The notes under the pieces are model-generated. The model had not been told where the DNA came from. It searched no databases and worked only from the letters and a program-made list of their open reading frames with translations. From an uncultured Paracoccaceae bacterium (GTDB lineage Bacteria; Pseudomonadota; Alphaproteobacteria; Rhodobacterales; Rhodobacteraceae): 64,000 bases of DNA. A program made the translations under genes and the position numbers. The stretch is taken from positions 62,001 to 126,000 of the forward strand of contig CANKVU010000008.1 of the NCBI GenBank assembly GCA_947487205.1, given 5' to 3'. Positions 27,624-37,170 of this stretch are shown here, piece by piece. The first letter of the stretch is position 1. Each line of letters begins with the position of its first letter.

Positions 27624-28805
27624 ATGGGCTGGAAATCGCTTGACGACATGTACCTGGACGGCAAGCGCGTCCTCACGAGGGTCGACCTGAACGTACCGGT
27701 CGAGAACGGCGCGGTGACCGATTCGACCCGGATCGACCGGATCGTCCCGACGGTTCGGGACATCTTGGAGAAGGGTGGCACGCCGATCCTCCTGGCCCAT
27801 TTCGGCCGGCCGAAGGGCGAGAGCGTGCCGGAGATGTCATTGCGCCAGGTGATCCCGGCCCTTGAGTCGGCCTTGGGCCGGTCCATCCGCTTCGGGTCCG
27901 ACTGCGTCGGCGACGAAGCGGCGGCCGCCATTCGCGAAGGCGAAGTCACCCTGCTCGAGAATACCCGCTTTCACCCCGGGGAGGAGAAGAACGACGGCAC
28001 GCTGGCCGATCAGATGGCCGAACTGGGCGATGTGTACTGCAACGACGCGTTCTCGGCGGCGCACCGGGCGCATGCCTCGACCGAGGGACTGGCACGCCGC
28101 CTGCCCGCCTGCGCGGGGCGCTTGATGGCCGAGGAGCTGAAGGCCCTCGAGACCGCACTCGGCAATCCCGAACGCCCGCTGATGGCGGTGGTGGGAGGCG
28201 CCAAGGTTTCCACGAAGCTCGAGCTGCTGTCGAACCTCGTTCGGAAGGTGAACCACCTGGTGATCGGCGGCGGCATGGCCAATACCTTCCTGGCCGCGAA
28301 GGGCATCGACGTGGGCAAGAGCCTCGCCGAGCACGACATGACCGGTACCGCACGCGAGATCCTGTCGAGCGCAGACGAGGCGGGGTGCGAGATCCTCCTC
28401 CCCGAGGATGTCGTCGTGGCCGCGGCGTTCGAGGCCGGGGCGGAAAATCGTGTTGTGCCCGTCGAAGACTGCCCGGAGGAGATGATGATCCTCGATACCG
28501 GGCCGGAGAGCGTGCAGCGGATCATCAAGGCGATTTCGTCCTGCCATACGCTGATCTGGAACGGTCCGCTCGGCGCCTTCGAGATCAAGCCGTTCGACGA
28601 AGCCACGAATGCCGCCGCCCAGGAGGCCGCGCGGCTCACCAGGGACGGTCAACTCGTGTCGGTCGCCGGCGGTGGCGATACCGTCTCGGCCCTGAACCGG
28701 GCGAGTGCCGCAAGGGATTTCACCTATGTCTCGTCCGCCGGGGGGGCCTTCCTGGAATGGATGGAGGGCAAGACGCTGCCGGGTGTCGCGGCGCTGGAGG
28801 CGTGA
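27624..28805 (+). CDS. pgk: Phosphoglycerate kinase
   Basis: Transfers phosphate from 1,3-bisphosphoglycerate to ADP in glycolysis and the reverse reaction in gluconeogenesis. The 393-residue protein has the substrate-site motif [49 protein letters not shown] and the C-terminal GGGDTVSAL. Its stop overlaps the GTG start of an SDR gene (GTGA). Together with the class I aldolase downstream it forms a small glycolytic group. Confidence 0.97.
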   Translation: MGWKSLDDMYLDGKRVLTRVDLNVPVENGAVTDSTRIDRIVPTVRDILEKGGTPILLAHFGRPKGESVPEMSLRQVIPALESALGRSIRFGSDCVGDEAAAAIREGEVTLLENTRFHPGEEKNDGTLADQMAELGDVYCNDAFSAAHRAHASTEGLARRLPACAGRLMAEELKALETALGNPERPLMAVVGGAKVSTKLELLSNLVRKVNHLVIGGGMANTFLAAKGIDVGKSLAEHDMTGTAREILSSADEAGCEILLPEDVVVAAAFEAGAENRVVPVEDCPEEMMILDTGPESVQRIIKAISSCHTLIWNGPLGAFEIKPFDEATNAAAQEAARLTRDGQLVSVAGGGDTVSALNRASAARDFTYVSSAGGAFLEWMEGKTLPGVAALEA

Positions 28806-29569
28806 GCGTCACGCTGGTCACGGGGGCGTCGCGCGGGATCGGCGCGGCGCTTGCCCGTATCGCCGCCGCCAAGGGACATGACCTTGTCATCTCCGCGCGG
28901 GGCGCGGAGAACCTGGCGGCGCTGGCCGTGGAATTGCAGCGAAGCCATGGCGTCCGCGTCCACGCCATCCCGGCCGACCTCTCCTCAGACGGCGAGGCGG
29001 CGCGCGTTTGGGCGGAAGCGGGGACGGTCACCCGGCTCGTTAACAATGCCGGGCTGGGGTCGAACGGGCCGGTGACTTCGGACGGGACCTGGGCGCGCGA
29101 GGAACAGTCGATCCGCGTCAACCTGCTGGCCGCCACGACGCTGATGAAACTGGCGCTGACGGAGATGCCCCGGAAAGGCGGGGGCCGGATCCTCAACGTC
29201 TCATCCGTCTCGGCATTCATGCCGGGGCCCGGAATGGCCGTCTACCATGCCACCAAGGCGTACCTGCTGTCCCTCTCCGAGGCGGCGGCGCAGGAAGCGA
29301 AGGGCACCGGCGTCACGGTCACGGCCCTCTGCCCCGGCCCCACCGAAAGCGACTTCTCCGCGGCGGCCGGAATGGACGACATCCCCCTTCTGAAGCTTGC
29401 CTCCAAGCCCACGGCCGACGAGGTCGCGGCCATCGGGTGGCGGGCGATGGAAAGGGGGCGCCGCGTGGTCGTTCCCGGCTGGTCCAACAAGGCGCTTGCC
29501 GCGCTGTCGCACGTCGTGCCGCACGGGGTCCTTCTGCCCCTGACCCATACCTTGATGTCGCGGCGTTAG
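28802..29569 (+). CDS. Short-chain dehydrogenase/reductase
   Basis: A 255-residue NAD(P)-dependent classical SDR. The cofactor motif TGASRGIG (residues 7-14) is followed by NNAGLG, the catalytic serine in LNVSSVSAF and YHATK as the YxxxK pair. The C-terminal tail contains a hydrophobic stretch. The start is the GTG at 28802, coupled to the pgk stop. The substrate is unknown. The position between pgk and fbaB is probably an operon insertion rather than evidence of a glycolytic role. Confidence 0.87.
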   Translation: MSVTLVTGASRGIGAALARIAAAKGHDLVISARGAENLAALAVELQRSHGVRVHAIPADLSSDGEAARVWAEAGTVTRLVNNAGLGSNGPVTSDGTWAREEQSIRVNLLAATTLMKLALTEMPRKGGGRILNVSSVSAFMPGPGMAVYHATKAYLLSLSEAAAQEAKGTGVTVTALCPGPTESDFSAAAGMDDIPLLKLASKPTADEVAAIGWRAMERGRRVVVPGWSNKALAALSHVVPHGVLLPLTHTLMSRR

Positions 29570-29646
29570 CGCCAAAGAGATTGCCACCGGGCCGGGCGAT
29601 CCGTAACCAATGCCGCGAGACGTAAAAGACCAACAAGGAGCGAGTG

Positions 29647-30576
29647 ATGAAAGCATCGCGTAAGGTCCAGCAGATCCTTTCCAACTACGAAGGCGAAACC
29701 CCCGGCGTGAAGGGCAAGCTGTGCCAGATGCTGATGCACGGCCGCCTCAAGGGGACGGGCAAGATGATCATTTTGCCTGTGGACCAGGGGTTCGAACACG
29801 GCCCTGCGCGCTCGTTCGCGCCAAACCCGGCCGGGTACGATCCACACTACCACTATCAATTGGCGATCGACGCGGGCCTCAATGCCTACGCGGCGCCGCT
29901 CGGGATGCTCGAGGCCGGGGCCGATACCTTCGCCGGTCAGATCCCAACCATCCTCAAGGCGAATTCCGCGAATTCCCTGACCTCCTCGACGGCAGGCAAG
30001 GACCAGGCCGTGACGGCGACGATCGAGGACGCGCTGCGGCTGGGCTGTTCCGCGATCGGCTTCACGATCTATCCCGGCTCGGACGCGCAGATCGGGATGT
30101 ACGAGGAAATCGTCGAGATGCGCCGCGAGGCCGCGTCGGTCGGATTGCCCACGGTGATCTGGTCCTATCCGCGCGGCGAGGCCGTGTCCAAGGACGGTGA
30201 AACGGCAATCGACGTTGCGGGATATGCCGCGCAGATCGCGGCCCTCCTCGGAGCGCACGTGATCAAGATCAAGCTGTCGAGCGACCACCTGGAAGTGCCC
30301 GAGGCACGCAAGGTCTTCGAGGAGCAGGGGATCGACATCTCGACCCAGGCCGCCCGGGTGAAGGAATGCATGCGGTCCGCCTTCGACGGTCGCCGGATCG
30401 TGATCTTTTCCGGCGGCGCGAAGAAGGGCGAGGATTCGATCTACGAGGACGCGCGGGCGATCCGCGACGGCGGCGGCAACGGATCGATCATCGGCCGCAA
30501 TTCCTTCCAGCGCGAGCGGTCGGACGCGATGGCGATGTTCGACAAGCTGATCGCCATCTACAAGGGCAACGAATAG
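29647..30576 (+). CDS. fbaB: Class I fructose-bisphosphate aldolase, FbaB/DhnA type
   Basis: Predicted to split fructose 1,6-bisphosphate through a Schiff-base lysine. The 309-residue protein belongs to the archaeal-type (DhnA) class I family, not the metal-dependent class II family. Visible features are ILPVDQGFEHGPARSF, the lysine-containing HVIKIKLSSDHLEV, and the phosphate-binding FSGGAKK and GNGSIIGRNSFQR. AAGGAG ends six bases before the ATG; a GTG one codon upstream is the alternative start. A terminator hairpin follows at 30607-30636. Confidence 0.92.
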   Translation: MKASRKVQQILSNYEGETPGVKGKLCQMLMHGRLKGTGKMIILPVDQGFEHGPARSFAPNPAGYDPHYHYQLAIDAGLNAYAAPLGMLEAGADTFAGQIPTILKANSANSLTSSTAGKDQAVTATIEDALRLGCSAIGFTIYPGSDAQIGMYEEIVEMRREAASVGLPTVIWSYPRGEAVSKDGETAIDVAGYAAQIAALLGAHVIKIKLSSDHLEVPEARKVFEEQGIDISTQAARVKECMRSAFDGRRIVIFSGGAKKGEDSIYEDARAIRDGGGNGSIIGRNSFQRERSDAMAMFDKLIAIYKGNE

Positions 30577-30606
30577 GCCACACCCGGCGGAGGATCGCCG
30601 CCCGCA

Positions 30607-30636
30607 GGCGGGGCCGGATTTGCGTTCCGGCCCGCC
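30607..30636 (+). terminator. Hairpin after fbaB
   Basis: GGCGGGGCCGGA pairs with TCCGGCCCGCC around a TTGCG-type loop, with one bulged G. It lies 30 bases past the fbaB stop. The T-run after it is poor (ATCGTCATTCT), so termination efficiency is uncertain. Confidence 0.5.
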
Positions 30637-30682
30637 ATCGTCATTCTGTCACGGTGTGATCCCAGCGGACGGAAGAAACCTC

Positions 30683-30985
30683 ATGACCCAGTCGGGGACC
30701 CGCCTCGGATACGGCTTCGCGCTCTATATTGCGGTGACCTGCATGCTCGGTCTCTACTTTACCTTCGCGAGCATTCAGGGAAATTACGGCCTTCTGCACC
30801 GGATGGAAATCGATGCAGAAGCGGCCGACCTGGAGGCGGATCTCGCCGTGCTGCGCGCCGATGTCGCCGAATACACCAATAAGACCAGACGCCTGTCGGA
30901 CGCCTATCTCGACCTCGACCTTCTCGACGAGCAGGCGCGCGACGTGCTCGGGTTCGTTCGGGCCGACGAGGTCGTCTTTCGCTAG
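30683..30985 (+). CDS. ftsB: Septum formation initiator (FtsB/DivIC family)
   Basis: A 100-residue bitopic division protein. A membrane helix at residues about 12-32 (LYIAVTCMLGLYFTFASI) is followed by a coiled coil at about 38-75 (MEIDAEAADLEADLAVLRAD), then a family C-terminus with LDLLDEQARDVLGFVRADEVV. FtsB joins FtsL and FtsQ to activate septal cell-wall synthesis. The start is the ATG at 30683, preceded by GGAAG. The stop overlaps the stop of the convergent cysE by four bases. In many relatives this gene precedes the pyruvate dehydrogenase genes; here it does not. Confidence 0.88.
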   Translation: MTQSGTRLGYGFALYIAVTCMLGLYFTFASIQGNYGLLHRMEIDAEAADLEADLAVLRADVAEYTNKTRRLSDAYLDLDLLDEQARDVLGFVRADEVVFR

Positions 30986-31803
30986 AGGTCCGATACCTTT
31001 TGCCCGCCGAACAGGTGATCCATCGTCACCGAAGGTTGCGCGCATCCCGCCTCGCCCACGATCCTGGCCGGCACCCCGGCCACGGTCTTCATCGGGGGAA
31101 CCTCTTCCAGAACGACAGATCCGGCCGCGATGCGGGAGCAGTTTCCGACCCGGATCGCGCCGAGAACCTTCGCCCCGGCACCGATTAGGACACCGTCCCC
31201 GATCTTGGGGTGGCGATCGTCGTCCTCCTTTCCGGTTCCGCCAAGCGTCACCGAATGCAGCATGGAAACGTTGTCGCCGACGCGGGCCGTCTCGCCGATC
31301 ACGATCGAATGGGCGTGGTCGATCATGATCCCCTTGCCCACCCGCGCCGCTGGATGGATATCGACCCCGAAGACCTCGGAGGTGCGCATCTGGATGAAAT
31401 AGGCAAGGTCGTGCCTTCCCCGCTCCCACAACCAATGCGCAACGCGGTATGCCTGCACCGCCTGATAGCCTTTGAAGAACAGGAGCGGCTGAACGAAGCG
31501 GTGGCAGACCGGATCACGCTCGTAGGTCGCGACAAGATCGGCCCTGGCCGCCTCGCCCAACCGGCCGTCGTCGGCATAGGCCTCGTCCGCAATCTCGCGC
31601 AGGATCTGTTCGGGCATCTCGCCCGATGCGAGTTTCAGCGACAGCCGGTAACTCAACGCCTTCTCGATGGAATCGTGGTGCAGGACCGACACATGGAACA
31701 ACCCACCCATCAGCGGCTCGTTCCGGGTCGCCTGTTCGCTCTCCTCGCGGATCCGGGACCAGACCGGATCGACGCTGGAGACATGGCTTAAGGTGACGCT
31801 CAT
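30982..31803 (-). CDS. cysE: Serine O-acetyltransferase
   Basis: Acetylates L-serine to feed cysteine synthesis. The 273-residue protein has the all-helical SATase N-terminal domain (DPVWSRIREESEQATRNEPL) and the left-handed beta-helix of hexapeptide repeats at about 150-235 (GVDIHPAARVGKGIMIDHA, GDNVSMLHSVTLGG, GDGVLIGAGAKVLGAIRVG). It lies 74 bases downstream of the last gene transfer agent gene on the same strand; the same neighbour flanks the GTA cluster in Rhodobacter capsulatus. CTATATGATC at about 31841-31850 (minus strand) could be its own -10 region. Confidence 0.95.
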   Translation of the reverse strand: MSVTLSHVSSVDPVWSRIREESEQATRNEPLMGGLFHVSVLHHDSIEKALSYRLSLKLASGEMPEQILREIADEAYADDGRLGEAARADLVATYERDPVCHRFVQPLLFFKGYQAVQAYRVAHWLWERGRHDLAYFIQMRTSEVFGVDIHPAARVGKGIMIDHAHSIVIGETARVGDNVSMLHSVTLGGTGKEDDDRHPKIGDGVLIGAGAKVLGAIRVGNCSRIAAGSVVLEEVPPMKTVAGVPARIVGEAGCAQPSVTMDHLFGGQKVSDL

Positions 31804-31877
31804 GAGAGGGGACTCCGCCTGCAGCTCGCGTTGGGCTGATCATATAGGGCGGAGCCGTCGGAGACAAAAGCGCACTC

Positions 31878-34800
31878 TCATGCCACCATCAGGTCGAGCC
31901 GCCGCGTCGGCCCCGGTCCGAAGGTAAGCGAGACCTGCGCCACGTCCAAGGTGGCGGGGCCGGTCCCGTCCTCCGCCCGCGCCGCCGCGGCATACCGCCA
32001 ACGGGGCTCCGAGGTCATTTCCTCCCGCACAACCTGACCGGCCCGCAGGATCCGCACACGATAGAGCTCCCGCTCCTCCCCCAACGGCACATCGAGACCT
32101 TCCCACGCATCGCCCATCGTCCGGGTCCGTCTGATCCAGGAAACAAGAAGGTCGTCACCCTCCATCCTTTGGTTGAGATGGACCGGGGCATAGGGACGCA
32201 AGCCCACGCCCTGAAAGGTGCGCGTCTCGTCCGCATAGGACGGCGCCGTGTAGGGATCGCCCGCCGGGCCGTGGCGGAAATGCCGTGCAACCCCGCGCAG
32301 GCTCGCCTGCTGATCGAGCCGCCGCAGGGATCGGTCGAGGATGACCACGCGGCTTCCAACGGGCCAGCGCGGCGGCATGACGCCGTCCGTGCCCAGCTGG
32401 CCCCGCAATCGCATGGTCAGATCCCAGGTGCGATTGCCGACAAGCGTCGCGTTGCGAAACTGGATGATCTCCCATTGATCGTCCGTCCCGGACCCGATCG
32501 CCAAGGCATTCGCACCGGCAAGAATCGCCTCGTCAGCGACCGAAGCGCAGGCGCCCGACATCAAGCGCACCCGCAGCGCGGCGCCCCGATCCCATATCCC
32601 GACAGGTCCTGCCTCCAGCTCCGTTTCGGTCGTCCCGAGGCGGGAGGCGGTCGGAAGAAGGGTATTCAGCCGGTACCCGTCCCCCGTTACCGAAGAATAG
32701 ACCGCCACGCCCGAAGCCGGCCAAGGCCGGGCGGATGCGGCGACCCACGGCGTAGCATCGCCCTCTTCGCCAGTCAGGGACGGAAGGTCCAGGAACACGG
32801 TCAGAGGCGGACCGGCAGGCGAGGGATCCGTGAAGTCCCCCGTGACACCGGACGCTTCGGGATCGATCACCACGTCGCTCTGGCCATAGATGCCCGGCTC
32901 GATCCGCACCGCCTCTATCTGCTGGAACTCGGCCTGCTCGGAACGATCGACGCGATAGAAGCCGCCATGCGCCTCGACCACGTCCCCCGCCCCGATGCCA
33001 AGGCGCGACGGCGGCAGGCCGAAACGGATTCGGTCTTGCGCCACCCGGCTTTCGGCCAGCCACCGCTCCGCAATTCGCCGTCCCTCCTCCTCTAGCAGGA
33101 CAAGGGGAAGCTCGGTCCGCGCGATCACGTCGCTTCGCCCCTGGGGAAAGACGGCCTCGCTCGTCGCGGCCTCGAAATTCTCGTCGAGCCCGAAATATCC
33201 GACGGATACGCGGTCGCGACAATCGGCCTCCGGCGCACGGATCGTGAGTACGTCCCCCGATTGCTCGGGATTCTGAACGACCTCCTCGCTGCGCACGGCC
33301 CCGTCGACCTGACCTTTCCGCATGCGGAAGACCAGCGTCCCGTTCCGCTCCACGACGTCGAACCCATGCGCGAGGATCAGCGGTTGAAGGGCCGAGCGCG
33401 CATCCGTCACCTCCGCGACCGCATAGCCGCGCACGACACCTTCTAGGCCTTCCACATCGATCTCCGTCACACCGGAGCGGTGGCATATTTCCTGCACCAC
33501 GGAGGCCAGCGTGCGGCTCCCCGTGCGGCCGCTCAGCCAATGGCCCCGGTAATGGTTCGGACCGTCGCTCCAGACCGACGACAATCCGGGGAATTGGGGA
33601 TAGGGGCGCGCGTCCCACGTCCAGACGTAAGCGTGCGCCATATCGAGCATGGGCCCCCCGTAAACGGAAGAGGCGGGATTGTTTTCGGCCTCGGACCAGA
33701 ACTCGGAATGCGCGCGCAGATACTGGACCTGGATATGGTCGTCTCGCTGCCCCGTCGAATAGAAGGGCCGGGCGGATTCGGAGGATTTGGGGTCGAGAAA
33801 CTTGTTGGGCTGATTGGTCCCCTTGTCGATCGCCGCGCAGCCGAGCTCCGTGAAACGGATCGGCTTGGATTGTGGAACCCATTCTGTCGGCTGCCCCTCA
33901 GGAACGCCGCTCCGCCGCTCCACATGATGTTCCGACCACCAGGACCGAATGTCCTTGTAGCGGTAAACCCAGGGCGATCCGTGTCCGTCCGTGATGGCTA
34001 CCCGGTTCTGCCGATCCCGGGCTTCACGATCGGGATAGAACCAGTCGTAGCCCTCGCCGCCCAGGATGTTGGCCTTGAGGTAATCGAGGTTGTGCACCGA
34101 CTTCCACGCGGCGTCCGCTTCGTCCGCGCGCTCGCGCCAATCGGATAGCGGCATGTAATTGTCGATGCCGACGAAATCGATGTCCCGATCAGCCCATAAC
34201 CGGTCGAGATGGAAGTAGACATCGCCTGACCCGTCCGCGGGATGGTACCCGAAATATTCGGACCAGTCCGCCGCATAGCTCACCTTGACGTTCGGGCCCA
34301 GAATTCCCCGGACATCACGGGCCAGGTCGCGCAGTGCCTCCACCACGGGAAAACCACGGGCACCCCGGATCCAGGTAAGCCCACGCAGTTCCGAGCCCAC
34401 GCAGAAACTTTCGAGCCCGCCCGCCGCCGCGCAGAGATGCGCGTAATGCAGGATGAAGCGTCGGTAGGACCATTCGGCAGGGCCGGTATAGTCGATCACG
34501 ACCTGTTCGGATCGCAAGTGTCGGCCGTCCGGCCCCCGGTCGCTCCAGCGGACGGTAAAATCCTGCGGCCGCGCGGCCCCCATGAAAGCCGCGACCTCGT
34601 CGTCGGCGGTCCCCGTCCCGTCGGGGGATCCCGGTACTCCGGGGGCGCGCGACGTGGTGATCCGACCTCGCCATGGCAGCGGCAGTTGGGAGGCCCCTCC
34701 ATAAGGGTCCGGCAGGTCGGAATCGGCCAACTGGTCCATCAAGATGAAGGGATAGAACATCACGTCCTGTCCCGCCCCCGACAGGGCGCGGATCGCCTCG

Positions 34801-35873
34801 ACCACGCTCTGGTCGGCGGGCGTCCCGCCATAAACCGGATGCCCGTCGATCCTCGGCACCTCGCGAGCCGAACCTCGGTCGATGCCGCCCGATCGCCAGG
34901 GCATTTCGACACCGTCCGACCGACTGTCTTCGATCTTCGGCTCGACACGACATTCCGCGCAACGCAGATCGCCCCCGAACCATGACACGACCAGCGATGT
35001 CGCGCCGCATCTGCGGAGTTCCCCCGTCTGGATCGCCAGCGCCGCGCTGAAGTCCGTGCTCGCGATGCGGGAATGCGCATTGGCGTACCGCGATACCCCC
35101 GGTTCGTCCTCGTAGCGCACCGGCGTCGTGGCCAGGGCGTATTCCCCCGTTCCCGGTATCAGCGCGACACCCGGGACATGCTGTGCCAAGTCGCGCCGGT
35201 CACCCGGCCAGTGGTTGCGGATCACCTCGAAGCTGAATTGCGGTACCCTATTTCCGTAAGGCGTCAGATCGAGATTCTCGATGACCACATACGCCAGGCC
35301 GCGAAACGCCGGAACGCGGCCCGTGCCTTGCTCGGCCTCGATCAGCGGATCGGGCAGTTGATCCCCGGTTCCGCGATAGGTTCTGAGGTCCAGCTTGTGG
35401 CGATCGATCTCCTGTCCGTCCGCCCATACCCGGCCCACGCGCGCGATGGGTCCCTCGCACAGGCCAAGGGCGAGCGAGATCGTATACGTGTATTCGCGCG
35501 TGGTGACAGCCGCGGCCGAGGGGGCGGTTCCCTTCCCGGCACCGCCTCCGCCGCCGATCTCCTGCTCCGTCTCCGTCGCGTGTTCCTGGAACGGCGACGA
35601 CCAGATCACGTGAGCCGGCAGGCGCATCTGCCCGTAGAGCTGCGCGATCGCCGTGCCCTCGCCGGCCGATGTGAGCCGCAGGCGGTCCATCCGTCCGTGC
35701 TCTACGGGCTGTGAGCCGCCGCCCAGAACGTTGCCGAGTACCGCACTGTCGACCATGCGGCCCACCGTTGCACCGACTGCCCGGCCGACCACCGCGGTGC
35801 TGAGGCCGAGTACTCCGCCGGTGGCGGATGCGCCCAACGCGCCGCCGGCCGCGGCGAGAACGATCGTCGCCAT
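31878..35873 (-). CDS. GTA baseplate multidomain protein (megatron, g15)
   Basis: The largest structural protein of the gene transfer agent, 1331 residues. The N-terminal 50 residues are small and Gly/Ala-rich (LAAAGGALGASATGG). A TIM-barrel-like domain (GTA_TIM) lies at roughly 440-740, including VKVSYAADWSEYF and DIDFVGIDNYMPLSDW. Phage-tail-3-like domains follow, with LASVVQEICHRSGVTEIDVE. In the RcGTA particle the homologue forms the baseplate that contacts the host envelope. The start overlaps the g14 stop by one base (TAATG). It ends 74 bases before cysE. The length is normal for the family and no frameshift is seen. Confidence 0.93.
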   Translation of the reverse strand: MATIVLAAAGGALGASATGGVLGLSTAVVGRAVGATVGRMVDSAVLGNVLGGGSQPVEHGRMDRLRLTSAGEGTAIAQLYGQMRLPAHVIWSSPFQEHATETEQEIGGGGGAGKGTAPSAAAVTTREYTYTISLALGLCEGPIARVGRVWADGQEIDRHKLDLRTYRGTGDQLPDPLIEAEQGTGRVPAFRGLAYVVIENLDLTPYGNRVPQFSFEVIRNHWPGDRRDLAQHVPGVALIPGTGEYALATTPVRYEDEPGVSRYANAHSRIASTDFSAALAIQTGELRRCGATSLVVSWFGGDLRCAECRVEPKIEDSRSDGVEMPWRSGGIDRGSAREVPRIDGHPVYGGTPADQSVVEAIRALSGAGQDVMFYPFILMDQLADSDLPDPYGGASQLPLPWRGRITTSRAPGVPGSPDGTGTADDEVAAFMGAARPQDFTVRWSDRGPDGRHLRSEQVVIDYTGPAEWSYRRFILHYAHLCAAAGGLESFCVGSELRGLTWIRGARGFPVVEALRDLARDVRGILGPNVKVSYAADWSEYFGYHPADGSGDVYFHLDRLWADRDIDFVGIDNYMPLSDWRERADEADAAWKSVHNLDYLKANILGGEGYDWFYPDREARDRQNRVAITDGHGSPWVYRYKDIRSWWSEHHVERRSGVPEGQPTEWVPQSKPIRFTELGCAAIDKGTNQPNKFLDPKSSESARPFYSTGQRDDHIQVQYLRAHSEFWSEAENNPASSVYGGPMLDMAHAYVWTWDARPYPQFPGLSSVWSDGPNHYRGHWLSGRTGSRTLASVVQEICHRSGVTEIDVEGLEGVVRGYAVAEVTDARSALQPLILAHGFDVVERNGTLVFRMRKGQVDGAVRSEEVVQNPEQSGDVLTIRAPEADCRDRVSVGYFGLDENFEAATSEAVFPQGRSDVIARTELPLVLLEEEGRRIAERWLAESRVAQDRIRFGLPPSRLGIGAGDVVEAHGGFYRVDRSEQAEFQQIEAVRIEPGIYGQSDVVIDPEASGVTGDFTDPSPAGPPLTVFLDLPSLTGEEGDATPWVAASARPWPASGVAVYSSVTGDGYRLNTLLPTASRLGTTETELEAGPVGIWDRGAALRVRLMSGACASVADEAILAGANALAIGSGTDDQWEIIQFRNATLVGNRTWDLTMRLRGQLGTDGVMPPRWPVGSRVVILDRSLRRLDQQASLRGVARHFRHGPAGDPYTAPSYADETRTFQGVGLRPYAPVHLNQRMEGDDLLVSWIRRTRTMGDAWEGLDVPLGEERELYRVRILRAGQVVREEMTSEPRWRYAAAARAEDGTGPATLDVAQVSLTFGPGPTRRLDLMVA

Positions 35874-36307
35874 TACGTTATCTCCTCGGGAAAGTCGAAG
35901 GCCGCGACCACGCGGCGATGCCAGGGCCGGCTGAGCGACGTTTCGCAAACCGCCCGGCCGCTATAGGCGTGAACGAACCGCGGCGCCGGCCCGGGAACGG
36001 TGACGATGCCCAGGTGCTTGGCAACACCGCCCTCGCGCATCCGGAACAGAAGAACCCGGCCCGGCACGGCATCCTGCGCATCCCGTTCGACCAGGAACGT
36101 CCGCGCCGCCTCCAGCAGCGTTTCACGCCCGCCCGATTCCGCCCAGTCCCGCGTGTAGGGCGGCGGAACCACCGGCTCCCGTCCGAACAGGTCGCGCCAC
36201 ACGCCCCGGATCAGACCGAGGCAATCGCATCCCGCGCCCCGGCGGCTCGCCTGGTGGACATAGGGCGTGCCGATCCAGTCGCGGGCGATGTCCGCCGCCC
36301 GGCTCAC
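35873..36307 (-). CDS. GTA NlpC/P60 cell-wall peptidase (g14)
   Basis: A 144-residue NlpC/P60 hydrolase expected to sit at the tail tip and cut peptide cross-links during DNA entry. The catalytic cysteine lies in GCDCLGLIRGV (Cys29), the histidine in VAKHLGIV. The opening IARDWIGTPYVHQASRRG is the family substrate-site pattern. It overlaps g13 upstream by four bases and g15 downstream by one. It matches RcGTA g14 in position, size and motif. Confidence 0.93.
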   Translation of the reverse strand: MSRAADIARDWIGTPYVHQASRRGAGCDCLGLIRGVWRDLFGREPVVPPPYTRDWAESGGRETLLEAARTFLVERDAQDAVPGRVLLFRMREGGVAKHLGIVTVPGPAPRFVHAYSGRAVCETSLSRPWHRRVVAAFDFPEEIT

Positions 36308-37170
36308 GCGCCGTTCCCCCGCCGGGGATAGGCGGTCAACCAGTCCTCACCGGGAAGGAACGGGAAACCCCGGAAATTCACGACGTTGTCGAACTTGCGG
36401 CGGCAGGTGCCCACGGTCTTGTCGCAGCCCGCTTGCAGAACGAGGCGCGTGCCTGCCGTCACCCCGCCCGGCATCGAATCCCATAGTTCGATCCGCCGCG
36501 ACCCGTTTGCCGGGCGGTCCGCCTTGATCACCCTGTTCAACCCTTTCGCCGGGCCATCCATCACGGTCAACGTGCCACGGTCGAACCATCCCGCCCCGTG
36601 ATCGAGAGCGGGGCCGTAAAGGATCGTGCCCTCGGGCGCGGCGCTCAGCGCGAATTCCGCCCGGTAGGCCGGCAGGGTCAGGTCCACGCTGCATTCGGCG
36701 TCACCCAGGATCGCCCGACACGGCTTCTGGTACAACCGACCCTGCGGCAGGTTCAGGGCTTCGGTCAGTCCCCGCAACTCCGCCCTGAACGCCCCGCCCG
36801 CACGTTCGATCTCGCCGATCCGCCCGCGGAACTGCAACACGCGTTGGGCGGGATCGGCCCAGTTCACCCGCCAGATGACCACCCTCGCGCCGTCGAACCG
36901 GCCGGCAAGGATCTCCGCCTCGCTCAGCCCGGCATCCGAGATCGCGCCCATCGCTTCGCTGTTGTCGACGGCAAGGCCGGTCGTCTGTTCCAACGCACGC
37001 GCTGACAAGGCATCCGTCGGAACGAAGGCGGTACCGTCGAACGTCATCGGCTGGTCATGATCCGTGAACGCGAAGATGCGTCCATCGGTGCGGGTGATCC
37101 TCCAGCAACGGCAGAGGGTGGTCGTGCCGGTGGCCAGATGATCTTGCAGCGTCTGGGGAACCGGGGTCAC
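36304..37170 (-). CDS. GTA tail hub protein, DUF2163 (g13)
   Basis: A 288-residue tail-tip hub protein of the DUF2163 family, similar in design to the lambda gpL hub. Four cysteines in the second half (Cys151, Cys160, Cys249, Cys256) are spaced as expected for a bound iron-sulfur cluster; two more are at 20 and 22. Family signatures are DHDQPMTFDG and FRGFPFLPGEDW near the C-terminus. It overlaps g12 by four bases and g14 by four bases. Assignment as g13 rests on order and family. Confidence 0.92.
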   Translation of the reverse strand: MTPVPQTLQDHLATGTTTLCRCWRITRTDGRIFAFTDHDQPMTFDGTAFVPTDALSARALEQTTGLAVDNSEAMGAISDAGLSEAEILAGRFDGARVVIWRVNWADPAQRVLQFRGRIGEIERAGGAFRAELRGLTEALNLPQGRLYQKPCRAILGDAECSVDLTLPAYRAEFALSAAPEGTILYGPALDHGAGWFDRGTLTVMDGPAKGLNRVIKADRPANGSRRIELWDSMPGGVTAGTRLVLQAGCDKTVGTCRRKFDNVVNFRGFPFLPGEDWLTAYPRRGNGA

